Shown: in pieces, positions 24,007-31,685 of the stretch
How positions within the stretch are numbered: position 1 is the stretch's first letter
How the letters are laid out: each line of letters begins with the position of its first letter
Assembly: GCA_021325115.1 (NCBI GenBank)
Contig: JAJPHU010000195.1
Coordinates: 1-54,996, forward strand
Origin: Planctomycetota bacterium
GTDB lineage: Bacteria > Planctomycetota > Planctomycetia > Gemmatales > Gemmataceae
Length of the DNA: 54,996 nt
Reading direction: 5' to 3'
Translations under genes and position numbers: made by a program
The notes under the pieces: generated by a model
Told to the model about the DNA's origin: nothing
The model's input: the letters and a program-made list of their open reading frames with translations, nothing else
Databases searched by the model: none

Positions 24007-25274
24007 TAATCCATGACGAATTTCTGCTTGCCCATCTCCATCTCCAAGGCGAAGTGTTCCAACACCGGCGACGCGCGTATGGTGCGCGGCGGCTCGATAC
24101 GCAGCAGCTGCGCCTGCTGCTTGGTGAGCCACTCACGGGATTCGGTTAAGAAACGTGCTCCCGTCGGCACACGAGCCAGCGACTCGAGAGTCAGCAACAG
24201 ACCACTACCATCGGCGCTGTCCAGGGCCACCTGATTACCGCGGACACTCGCCACGTGCCAGCGGCGCGGATACAGGAAACGCACACCCAAATCGGCATTA
24301 TCGTACAACAGCAGTGTGTTGTCAGCATTTGGCTCCATGACCACGCCCTTGAGCGCCGTCTCGCTCAGGTCCGCCACGCGCGTGTTGGCCTGCCGCGTCA
24401 GCACGAATCGGCCTTCGATCCGACCTACTTCTTTGCCGTCCTTGTCGAGCAAAAAGTGCTTACCTTGCAGGTACAGATAACTCAGGTGGTTCGATTCCAG
24501 ATCGAAGAAGAAATAGCCTTCCAGTTCTTGGCGATTGGGGCCGTCTTCGTTGGCGCCGCGGAGCGTACCGCGGAACGAGATACGGGCATGTCGGCGTTTC
24601 TCGACGCGGGTGAACTGCTCCAGCCGGCACTCTAACGATCCCTCGTCGATGCGTTCCAGGTCAGTCAGCTCCTGGATGGCCGACTGTGTTGCCGACCAGC
24701 GGTCGCCCAGACTGACCGGATGGCCGGCCAACAGACCCGCCAGGGCTGGTGTGAAGACATCGGTACGAACGAGGTCGATCTCGCCCCACATCAAGGGACC
24801 GTCCGGCGAAAACGGCACTTCCTTGTTCTGGTAGCGCAAGAGGACGAGGCGACGCACTTCCGGGCGCAGCGAATTCTCCTGCAGTCGATCGCCAATGGTG
24901 CGGCGAAAATCGGTACGGCGGCACAGACGAACCGTTTTGCGCACTTGGCCGTCCTGACCCACATCAAGGATGCGTTCGTCGTATTCAATAGCGCTGCTGC
25001 CGCGTACGCTCAACGGCTTGGGCGCCGGCTTGCCCCCCCCTTTATCCCCCTCTGTTCCGGGGGAGGATAAAGGGGGGGGCAAAGTCAGGGTACCGGAGAG
25101 ATCCACCCGCGTGCTGACGTGATACTCATATCCGGAGAAAAAACGCTCGCGGAGCTGAATCGGCTCTTCGGCAGCTAACGAAGAAACGCAGACCAGGCAA
25201 GATAGCCAGGCAAAGATAACGTTCCCAAGCAGAGCTTGGGAGCGAGAAAAGAATTTGCCGAAAGGCGTGGACAT
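23871..25274 (-). CDS. Exported hypothetical protein carrying two repeat insertions
   Basis: 467 residues. GGAG lies 7 bases before the ATG at 25274. Residues 1-36 form a signal peptide: basic n-region, core VIFAWLSCLVCVSSL, cleavage near LAAEE. The n-region (residues 10-18, SRSQALLGN) is encoded by a 'gttccc' palindrome. Residues about 64-82 (PPPLSSPGTEGDKGGGKPAP) come from a second palindrome. The mature protein is rich in beta-strand-like segments (SYLYLQGKHFLLDKDGKEVG, VADLSETALKGVV) and has no recognised motif or anchor. It is probably periplasmic. Downstream it overlaps the TatC-like fragment tail to tail. Confidence 0.72.
   Translation of the reverse strand: MSTPFGKFFSRSQALLGNVIFAWLSCLVCVSSLAAEEPIQLRERFFSGYEYHVSTRVDLSGTLTLPPPLSSPGTEGDKGGGKPAPKPLSVRGSSAIEYDERILDVGQDGQVRKTVRLCRRTDFRRTIGDRLQENSLRPEVRRLVLLRYQNKEVPFSPDGPLMWGEIDLVRTDVFTPALAGLLAGHPVSLGDRWSATQSAIQELTDLERIDEGSLECRLEQFTRVEKRRHARISFRGTLRGANEDGPNRQELEGYFFFDLESNHLSYLYLQGKHFLLDKDGKEVGRIEGRFVLTRQANTRVADLSETALKGVVMEPNADNTLLLYDNADLGVRFLYPRRWHVASVRGNQVALDSADGSGLLLTLESLARVPTGARFLTESREWLTKQQAQLLRIEPPRTIRASPVLEHFALEMEMGKQKFVMDYYVTRQSNGGATLAARLLPNDLAALQKEVERIALSVVVTREQANR
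25030..25083. repeat. In-frame palindrome, 'ccctttatcccc' family
   Basis: Arms GCCCCCCCCTTTATCC and GGATAAAGGGGGGGGC pair almost perfectly around TCTGTTCCGGGGGA. It is inside the coding sequence at 23871-25274 without breaking the frame. The same type recurs at 49827 and 50793. Confidence 0.85.
25221..25243. repeat. In-frame palindrome in a signal peptide, 'gttccc' family
   Basis: GTTCCCAAGC, loop AGA, GCTTGGGAGC: 9 of 10 arm positions pair. It matches the copies at 681-703 and 773-795 and encodes residues 11-18 of the exported protein's signal peptide. Confidence 0.85.
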
Positions 25275-25459
25275 GAACAAACTCCGTGACGAGGCGTCTG
25301 CCGGCAGGACAGATCGTCCTCTGCCACGATTTTACCCGTCGTTTCTTCTGGGCGCACGCGACAACAGCGGCAGAGTGCCGGAGTTCGGGACAGGAGAGTA
25401 GAGTTTTTATCGCCTGGGCAAAAGGTATCGTTTTCGGTCGACGCTTCTACGAAGCATCG

Positions 25460-26437
25460 CTAACCGGTACCTTCCTCGAAGACACGAGCGATGACCTGAT
25501 CCAGCGGCGGATCCTGCACGCTCATGTCCACAACGGTATAGCGATCCAGAATAGCAGCCAGCACTTCTGCCACGCGCCTGCGCTCCACCTTCAATTCGGC
25601 CACCGGGCCGGAGCTGGTATATTCACCAAATCGGCCCAGGTCTTTCGGCGTCTCTTCGCCACTGAACTGCAAGCGCACCAACTTGGAACGGCCAAAGCGC
25701 TCAGTGATGCCAGCCAGCGGGCCGTCATAAAGAACGCGGCCATGCGTGATGACCAGCACACGCGGGCAGAGCGCCTCGACATCGCGCATGTAATGGCTGG
25801 TCAACAACATGGTGACGCCGCGTCGGGCATTGTATTCTTTCAGGCAGTGCTGAATAGCCACTTGCGCCACCACGTCCAGACCAATCGTCGGTTCATCAAG
25901 GAGTAGCAATTGCGGTTCGTGCAAGAGGGCGGCGATCAATTCCATCTTCATGCGTTCGCCCAATGACAATTCGCGTACTGGTTGGCGTGTCAGCTCCTTG
26001 ACGCCGAACAGTTCCGTCAATTCGCCAAGGGTGCGATTGAAAGCGTCCGCCGGCAGCGAATAAATCTCCCGATGAAGCTGGAAACTGTCACTGGCCGGCA
26101 AGTCCCACCACAGTTGATTTTTCTGACCCATAATCAGCGAGAAGCGGCGGCGGAAAGCATCGGGGCGTTCCCAGGGTGTAAAGCCCAGCACTGTGGCTGT
26201 GCCCGCACTGGGATAGATCAGACCAGAGAGCATCTTCAGGGTGGTGGTTTTGCCGGCCCCGTTGGGACCGAGAAAGCCAACCATTTCCCCCGACTCAATC
26301 TGAAAGCTGACACCGGCGACGGCATGGACTTCCTTGTATTGGCGGCGAAACAGACCGCGCAGCGCCCCCGCCAGACCAGGCTCTTTTTGAAAGACACGAT
26401 AGGTTTTACTCAGGCCCTTCGCCTCAATGATTGGCAT
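25460..26437 (-). CDS. ABC transporter ATP-binding protein (ABC-2 exporter type)
   Basis: 325 residues. Walker A is GFLGPNGAGKTTTLKML, the Q-loop is MGQKNQLWWDLP, the signature is LSLGERMKME, and Walker B is LLLLDEPTIGLD with the switch His in LLTSHYM. The N-terminal YKEVHAVAGVSFQIESGE and the WWDLP Q-loop are typical of the uncharacterised COG4586 group, which works with two ABC-2 permeases. Neither permease is next to it: upstream is the epimerase gene (16-base gap), and downstream is a hypothetical protein. The last 60 residues are a divergent C-terminal regulatory domain. The start at 26437 (MPIIEAKGLSK) is where the family begins. Confidence 0.9.
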   Translation of the reverse strand: MPIIEAKGLSKTYRVFQKEPGLAGALRGLFRRQYKEVHAVAGVSFQIESGEMVGFLGPNGAGKTTTLKMLSGLIYPSAGTATVLGFTPWERPDAFRRRFSLIMGQKNQLWWDLPASDSFQLHREIYSLPADAFNRTLGELTELFGVKELTRQPVRELSLGERMKMELIAALLHEPQLLLLDEPTIGLDVVAQVAIQHCLKEYNARRGVTMLLTSHYMRDVEALCPRVLVITHGRVLYDGPLAGITERFGRSKLVRLQFSGEETPKDLGRFGEYTSSGPVAELKVERRRVAEVLAAILDRYTVVDMSVQDPPLDQVIARVFEEGTG

Positions 26438-26453
26438 TGCGTCCGCAACTCGT

Positions 26454-27614
26454 TCATTTCGCCGAGAACTTGTAAATCGTCGTCTGCCGATATGTCTCGC
26501 CTGGCTTGAGGATGATCGACGGGAAGTTGTCATGATGCACTGCATCGGGGAAGTGCTGCGCTTCCAGGCAAAAACCGGCGTGCTTCTTGTACACGACGCC
26601 GCCGCGGCCGGTTAACTTGCCGTCGAGGAAATTGCCGGTGTATAACTGCACGCCCGGCTCGGTTGTATACATCTCCATAATACGGCCGGTCTTTGGCGCG
26701 CGTACACGCACCGCCAGCTTCGGCTCATCCGTGACGCCGCTACCCAGCACGAAATTGTGATCGTAGCCCCCGCCAGGATAGTCTTTGAGCTGATCGATGC
26801 GCGCGCCGATGCGTCGGGGTTGGGTGAAGTCCAGCGGCGTGTCTTTGACTGTCTTGATTTCGCCAGTGGGGATGAGCGTATTATCGGTCGGTGTGTACTT
26901 GTCCGCGACGATCATCAACTCATGATCGAGAATGTCGCCGGATTTCGCCCCATCCAGATTGAAATAGGTATGATTGGTCAAATTCACCGGTGTGGCCTTG
27001 TCCGTCTTGGCCGTGTAGTCGATGCGCAGGGCGTTGTCATCCGTCAGCGTGTAAACCACTGTGACGCTGAGATTGCCGGGATAGCCCTCTTCGCCGTCCT
27101 TGCTGAGGTAGCTAAGCTCGACAGCGGCCCCCGTCGGCGCCGGTTTCGGCTCGGCCTTCCATACCACCTTATCGAATCCCTTTAATCCGCCATGTAGCGA
27201 GTTGGGACCGTTGTTGATGGCCAGGGTATATTCCTTGCCGTCGAGAGTGAACTTGCCCTTGGCGATACGATTGGCTACTCGGCCCACCGTGGACCCGAAG
27301 TGCGGGTTCCGTTCGAGATAATCCTTCAGGTTGTCGAAGCCCAAAACGACATCGCCCAGTGTGCCGCTGCGATCCGGCACGTCTAGCTCTGTGAGGATGG
27401 CGCCGTAGGTGATGATCTTGGCCGTCATGCCGGCGGCGTTGGTTAGAATGTACTGATCCACGGCGATGCCGTCGGCCGTTTTGCCGAATGCTTCCTTTTT
27501 CACGCTTGCTTTCTCCTTGGTTTCGCGCTGCGCCGTTGCCTCCGCGGCAAGAGCGACGCACATCCCGCTCAGTAGAAGACCTATCCATCCGAGAGACACA
27601 ACGGCTTTTCGCAT
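26454..27614 (-). CDS. galM: Secreted aldose 1-epimerase (mutarotase)
   Basis: 386 residues. Residues 1-24 are a signal peptide (SLGWIGLLLSGMCVALAAEA), so this mutarotase acts outside the cytoplasm, unlike E. coli GalM. The epimerase fold is complete: FGSTVGRVANRIAKGKF, NNGPNSLHGGLKGFDK (first His), VNLTNHTYFNLDG (catalytic His) and GFCLEAQHFPDA (catalytic Glu). It interconverts alpha and beta anomers of aldohexoses released by extracellular sugar breakdown. A candidate promoter (TTGACG at 27738-27743, GATAGG at 27714-27719, 18-base spacer) overlaps the end of pyrF. The ABC ATPase follows closely. Confidence 0.94.
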   Translation of the reverse strand: MRKAVVSLGWIGLLLSGMCVALAAEATAQRETKEKASVKKEAFGKTADGIAVDQYILTNAAGMTAKIITYGAILTELDVPDRSGTLGDVVLGFDNLKDYLERNPHFGSTVGRVANRIAKGKFTLDGKEYTLAINNGPNSLHGGLKGFDKVVWKAEPKPAPTGAAVELSYLSKDGEEGYPGNLSVTVVYTLTDDNALRIDYTAKTDKATPVNLTNHTYFNLDGAKSGDILDHELMIVADKYTPTDNTLIPTGEIKTVKDTPLDFTQPRRIGARIDQLKDYPGGGYDHNFVLGSGVTDEPKLAVRVRAPKTGRIMEMYTTEPGVQLYTGNFLDGKLTGRGGVVYKKHAGFCLEAQHFPDAVHHDNFPSIILKPGETYRQTTIYKFSAK

Positions 27615-27739
27615 AAAATCTCTCCTTGTTGGCGATTATTCGCTCCAACCGTCGCCCCGTTTTTGCCAAGCTCTCGCAGAAGGCATATATCGCAGTTAGC
27701 GACACTCTTCTTACCTATCCGCAGTATATCGCGCAATCG

Positions 27740-28693
27740 TCAAGGAAATAACGATGCCAAAGCGGAGATGGTGGCACGAGTCGCTTCCTCAATGCGTTCC
27801 TCCCAGCGTGGTTCATCAGGCTGAAACGGGAAGAGAATGCCGCGTGAGCTGTTGATAATAGCGCCAAGTCCATCCGGGCGGAAAGCAGGAGCGACATCGG
27901 CGGCTGTGCCGCCTTGGGCGCCGAAGCCGGGCACAAGGAAAATCACTTCCGGCAGTTGTTTTCGCAGCTTCGCCAACTCGGACGGATACGTCGCGCCGAC
28001 CACTGCTCCTACATCGCCCAAGCCGCATTTGCCCAGGTTCTCGCGCGCCCATGTGGCCACGGCCTCGCCAACATGCTGATACAACGGCCGCGGCGGCACT
28101 CCTGCCCCTACTTCCCCTCCTTGGGGAGTGAGTGGGGGAGGGGAGACGAGCAGATCCTGAAACTGGCCGGCGCCCGGATTGCTGGTTCGTACCAGCACGA
28201 ACAGACCGGCCCCGATACGGCGGGCGCTGGCGAGAAACGGCTCGACAGCATCGCGGCCCAGGTAGGGATTGATTGTCAGGGCATCGGCCTCCCATACAGG
28301 ATACGTACGGCCGGCCAGACGCGTGCCGCCGAAAGCCGCATCAGCGTAGGCGGATGCCGTCGAAGCGATGTCGTTGCGTTTGCTATCGAGGATGGTAATG
28401 AGGCGCAAATCGCGGGCTTTACGCAACAGGCGTTGCAGTACTGCCATGCCTTCCGGGCCACACGCCTCGAAGAAGGCGCTCTGCGGTTTGACTACCGGCA
28501 CCAAAGAGGCCACGATCTCCAGTACGCGACCGCAAAATTCCTCAAAAGCGGCGGCCACCGCCGCCAGGGTCGCCGCACCGTGACGTTGCTGTACCTCGAC
28601 CGGCAGCGCCTCCCAGCGCGGATCGAGGCCGACGCAGACAACGTTACCCTTGGCCTGAATGGCGGCAGCGAGACGATCGGCGAAATGCGTCAT
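27740..28693 (-). CDS. pyrF: Orotidine 5'-phosphate decarboxylase (type 2)
   Basis: 317 residues, long even for the type 2 group (about 270-300). Substrate motif NVVCVGLDPRWEALP, the catalytic Lys/Asp set in ILDSKRNDIASTASAYADAA, and FLVPGFGAQGGTAAD for the phosphate loop. It makes UMP from OMP. Residues about 180-198 (SPPPLTPQGGEVGAGVPPRP) come from a palindromic element inserted between LQDL-like and LYEHV-like segments, a surface loop in the barrel. The start overlaps the stop of the SDR gene as ATGA, with GGAGG 9 bases upstream, so translation is coupled. Confidence 0.93.
   Translation of the reverse strand: MTHFADRLAAAIQAKGNVVCVGLDPRWEALPVEVQQRHGAATLAAVAAAFEEFCGRVLEIVASLVPVVKPQSAFFEACGPEGMAVLQRLLRKARDLRLITILDSKRNDIASTASAYADAAFGGTRLAGRTYPVWEADALTINPYLGRDAVEPFLASARRIGAGLFVLVRTSNPGAGQFQDLLVSPPPLTPQGGEVGAGVPPRPLYQHVGEAVATWARENLGKCGLGDVGAVVGATYPSELAKLRKQLPEVIFLVPGFGAQGGTAADVAPAFRPDGLGAIINSSRGILFPFQPDEPRWEERIEEATRATISALASLFP
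28105..28145. repeat. In-frame GC-rich palindrome inside pyrF
   Basis: CCCCTACTTCCCC and GGGGAGTGAGTGGGG pair imperfectly around TCCTT. The element adds about 14-19 Pro/Gly-rich residues to PyrF without a frameshift. Confidence 0.7.
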
Positions 28694-29757
28694 GTCCTGC
28701 GTCCTCCGAGCCGTGCCTGTAAGGGAACGACAGGGACCGCCTCGCCCGTAAGAGCACGATTCAGACATTCTTTACGATACCATTCGAGCGTGCGGCGAAC
28801 GCCTTCGTAGATGCCGATGCACGGTTGCCAACCGAGCTGCGTGCGTGCCTTGGCGATGCTGAAGCGTGTGGAACGACCGACCAGGGCCACGGCATAGCGC
28901 GTCAAATGCGGTGGACGGTGCAGGCGAATCAGGCGGCCAATTAATTCTGACAAAAAACCTCCCCAATAGGCAAATTGATAGGATACGCGCCTGCGGATGC
29001 GCGGCCGATCCAGCATATCGGCCAACAGATCGAGAAAATCGCCCTGCGTGATCTCACCTTCACTGCTGAGATTGTACGCCTGGCCCTTGGCCTGTGGATG
29101 ATTGGCAGCGCGGATAGCGCCCTCGGCCACATCGCCGGCATAGACAATGTTCAGCAGATTATCCCCGCGGCCGATGATCGCTACTCGGCCGGCGTCCAAT
29201 GCTTTGAGAAGACGCGGCAGAGTCGTGCGGTCACGCGGGCCGTAGATCCAGCTAGGCCGAACAATCGTCAGGTCGCCGCAATATTGCCGGCATAGCTCCT
29301 CGGCCCGCACCTTGGCCCGGCAGTAGTAATCCCACAGCCGCAAGTTCTGACCCAAGGGTTCCTCTTCCGTGAAGCAAGTATCGCGGAGGCGCGGATGGCC
29401 ATAAACGATGATCGAGCTGACGTGCAGTACACGGCCAACGCCAGCTGTACGGCAGGCATCCAGCAAGTTGGCCGTGGCGTCGATGATCTCGCGCTGGAAG
29501 ACACGCCAAGGCCCCCAATCGCCGACACGGGCAGCACAGTGATACACCACGTCGGCGCCGTTGAGGATGTCGGGCAAGCGGGCCGGATCGTTCAAATCGC
29601 CAACCGCTAACTCGACGCCAAGCTGCTTGAGGAAAGTCGTGTCGCTGCTCGGACGCACCAAAGCGCGAACCCGTTCACCGCGTTCGCAGAGTTGTTCGGC
29701 AATATGGCTGCCCAGGAGGCCTGTGGCTCCTGTGATTACGTTTAACCGATCAGTCAA
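28690..29757 (-). CDS. NAD-dependent epimerase/dehydratase (extended SDR)
   Basis: 355 residues. The glycine-rich NAD(P) site is ITGATGLLGSHIAEQL, the active-site Ser is in HVSSIIVYG, and the YxxxK pair is in WDYYCRAKVRAEEL. The C-terminal part (WIYGPRDRTTLPRLLKAL) resembles 3-beta-hydroxysteroid dehydrogenase/sugar epimerase members. The substrate may be a nucleotide sugar or a terpenoid; the sequence does not decide. The gene lies 39 bases after the Ser/Thr kinase and overlaps pyrF by four bases. Confidence 0.88.
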   Translation of the reverse strand: MTDRLNVITGATGLLGSHIAEQLCERGERVRALVRPSSDTTFLKQLGVELAVGDLNDPARLPDILNGADVVYHCAARVGDWGPWRVFQREIIDATANLLDACRTAGVGRVLHVSSIIVYGHPRLRDTCFTEEEPLGQNLRLWDYYCRAKVRAEELCRQYCGDLTIVRPSWIYGPRDRTTLPRLLKALDAGRVAIIGRGDNLLNIVYAGDVAEGAIRAANHPQAKGQAYNLSSEGEITQGDFLDLLADMLDRPRIRRRVSYQFAYWGGFLSELIGRLIRLHRPPHLTRYAVALVGRSTRFSIAKARTQLGWQPCIGIYEGVRRTLEWYRKECLNRALTGEAVPVVPLQARLGGRRT

Positions 29758-29796
29758 TCCCTTTTCCTCCCTGCTGCGAGGTGCTGCCTTCGGCCA

Positions 29797-31113
29797 TCAT
29801 AGTAGAAGCAACAATAGCACGATCAAGACAAGTAGTGCCAGGCCGCTTGCCATCCCCCACCAGAGCAGGTACTTGCGTTGATCGGCACGGCGGCGCCGGA
29901 ACAAGAGAGGGGAGTTGCCAGCGGGAGCATCAAGGATGGACGACCAATCGGCGGCCGTTTCTTCCATCGCCTCGCTGGCTGCTGGAAGAGGGAAGGGGGG
30001 CGAGGAGCAAGAGGCGAAGGAAAAGAGAGTTTCTTCCTCGCCCCGGGTCCCGCACCCCTCGCTCTTCACGACAGTGGTCCCGCTCAGGACCGCGGCCAGC
30101 GTCGCCGCCGTTTCCGCCGGCGTCTGGTAACGCTGCTCCGGCTGTTTGGCTAGCAAACGCTGGAGCACCATGGCCAACGACGCCGGCACGTCTGGCCGCA
30201 GAGCCTGAATCTGCGGCGGCGCCTGAAACTGATGTTTGAGCAACTTCTCGGTAGCCGTGCCGCCAGGAAAGGGGGGTTGGGCCGTCAGCAAAAAATACAA
30301 GGTACAGCCGAGGCTGTACAAGTCGGACCGCGTATCGGCCCAATGAGCGTTCCGCGCCTGCTCCGGAGCGATGTAATCCAGCGTGCCCATCACGGCGCCC
30401 TCACACGTCATGACGCCGGAATCTGGGGAGTCGTCGCCCTGATCCAAACGGGCCAGACCCAAATCGAGGATTTTGATGACGCTTTGCCCCTCACGGCTCC
30501 GCGTCAGCATCAGATTGTGCGGCTTGATATCGCGGTGAACCAAGCCGCGCTCGAAAGCGTGTTGCAAGCCCAGTGCCGCCTGCCGCACGTAATCGCACGC
30601 TTGTTCAATCGGCAAAGGGCCATTGCGGCGAACCAGTTGAGCCAGATCGATGCCCTCAACGTATTCCATAACGTAGAAATGACGCTCGCCGCATTCGCCG
30701 CAATCATAGGCGTGGACGATATTGGGATGATTGAGCTGGGCCGCGGCGCGGACTTCGCGCTGGAAACGGCGGATAATCTCGGAACTGCTCAGACGCTCTT
30801 TGCGGATGAGCTTCAAGGCCACCAGCCGGTTCAATTTCCAGTTGCGTGCCTTGAATACTTGCCCCATGCCGCCTTCGCCTAGCCGTTCCAGCAACACATA
30901 GGATTCCAGCAGCAAATCGCCTGCCCGGCCTTGGAAAATCTGGTTGACCTGGTATGGCGTCAACCAGCCACGACGAATCAATTCACCCGCCAGATCCTTG
31001 GGATTGCGAAAAGAACAAGCCAAGGGGCCAGCCGCCTCGGCGAGCTGAGCCGGTCCCAGTAAGTGATAGCGCTGCAGGATGGCGGCAAGAATATTGATGG
31101 AGTCCACGGCCAT
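29797..31113 (-). CDS. Membrane-anchored Ser/Thr protein kinase
   Basis: 438 residues; GGGAG lies 6 bases before the ATG at 31113. Residues 1-65 are an N-terminal helical region (RRGWLTPYQVNQIFQGRAGD) found on many planctomycete kinases. The kinase domain (about 72-345) has the Gly loop LGEGGMGQVFKA, K101 in ALKLIRK, the HRDIKPHN loop and DLGLARLD at the metal-binding DFG position. APEQARNAHWADTRSDLYSL follows. After a low-complexity linker a single helix at the very C-terminus (LALLVLIVLLLLLL) anchors it with no extracytoplasmic domain. The linker (29985-30070) is repeat-like and G+C rich. A promoter and an ECF-like remnant lie upstream. Confidence 0.92.
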   Translation of the reverse strand: MAVDSINILAAILQRYHLLGPAQLAEAAGPLACSFRNPKDLAGELIRRGWLTPYQVNQIFQGRAGDLLLESYVLLERLGEGGMGQVFKARNWKLNRLVALKLIRKERLSSSEIIRRFQREVRAAAQLNHPNIVHAYDCGECGERHFYVMEYVEGIDLAQLVRRNGPLPIEQACDYVRQAALGLQHAFERGLVHRDIKPHNLMLTRSREGQSVIKILDLGLARLDQGDDSPDSGVMTCEGAVMGTLDYIAPEQARNAHWADTRSDLYSLGCTLYFLLTAQPPFPGGTATEKLLKHQFQAPPQIQALRPDVPASLAMVLQRLLAKQPEQRYQTPAETAATLAAVLSGTTVVKSEGCGTRGEEETLFSFASCSSPPFPLPAASEAMEETAADWSSILDAPAGNSPLLFRRRRADQRKYLLWWGMASGLALLVLIVLLLLLL

Positions 31114-31207
31114 CAGAATCTCCCTGGGCAGAGAAACGTGGAGCTTGCCACCCCGCAGCGCAAGCACGGACCGACGATAGCGGAGCAGTCTGGGTGCAAT
31201 AAATTCT

Positions 31208-31236
31208 ATTATACCTGCGGCGAATGCATAAGTCAC
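31208..31236 (-). promoter_or_regulatory. Sigma70-type promoter for the Ser/Thr kinase
   Basis: On the minus strand, GTGACT (31236-31231; 4 of 6) and a perfect TATAAT (31213-31208) are separated by 17 bases. It lies about 95 bases upstream of the kinase start and points toward it. Confidence 0.55.
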
Positions 31237-31325
31237 GCCTTGATTGAAGAAATGGCCCGGCCTCTTCGCGCAGCATCACTGCCAGCAACACCAACTCGAG
31301 AACGGCGTCGGCATCGGCAGATAGC

Positions 31326-31440
31326 TCAGGATGGCGAAACAGATAGCTTCACCAGGTAGGCGGCCGCAGATTCATCGCCGTGCCGCACACGGTCCATCAA
31401 CGCCTCGAAAGTTTGTTCCCAGGGAACACCCGATATCGAA
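31326..31440 (-). pseudogene. ECF-sigma-factor-like fragment
   Basis: The translated piece WEQTFEALMDRVRHGDESAA and AYLVK resembles the first helix of planctomycete ECF sigma factors (region 2.1), which often read like DRVRAGDEAAAAELVRRY. It ends after about 30 residues at TGA and no later region 2 or 4 is seen in any frame down to the kinase promoter. No good start codon precedes the conserved part. ECF sigma genes commonly adjoin Ser/Thr kinases in this phylum, which supports the reading, but the match is short. It may be chance. Confidence 0.35.
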
Positions 31441-31578
31441 TTTCTCTGCTGATACCAGGATACTGCATGCCAGCTGATCCTGGCCAGTAATTTCCGGTTG
31501 GCCTTCTGCCCAAACGCGACTTGCTCTATAGTAGCTGCCCCCGGTGGCCATTCGTCGCCGCGCAGGAGGCCCTTAGCA

Positions 31579-31685
31579 ATGCAGAATGCAGAATGCAGAA
31601 TGCAGAATGAAAACAAGAAGATGCATAAGGAAAACAAGAGGCGGTGTTTGACTTTGGTCCTCTATTCTGCATTCTGCATGCTGCT
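31579..31685. repeat. 'gcagaat' palindromic element encoding the S41 N-terminus
   Basis: The left arm is GCAGAAT repeated four times (31581-31609) and the right arm is ATTCTGCATTCTGCATGCTG (31660-31679). The arms pair on the same strand. The left arm encodes MQNAECRMQNEN and the right arm encodes YSAFCML of the signal-peptide core. A relative is at 45884-46032. Confidence 0.85.

Noticed and set aside
29985..30070. GC-rich repeat-like segment in the kinase linker as another in-frame element
   Set aside because: Arms are too imperfect to call a palindrome with confidence. It may be simply a low-complexity linker, so it is not counted among the insertions.
29797..31113. Kinase thought inactive because DFG reads DLG
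   Set aside because: The Asp is retained and DLG occurs in many active bacterial kinases; K101 and HRD are intact.
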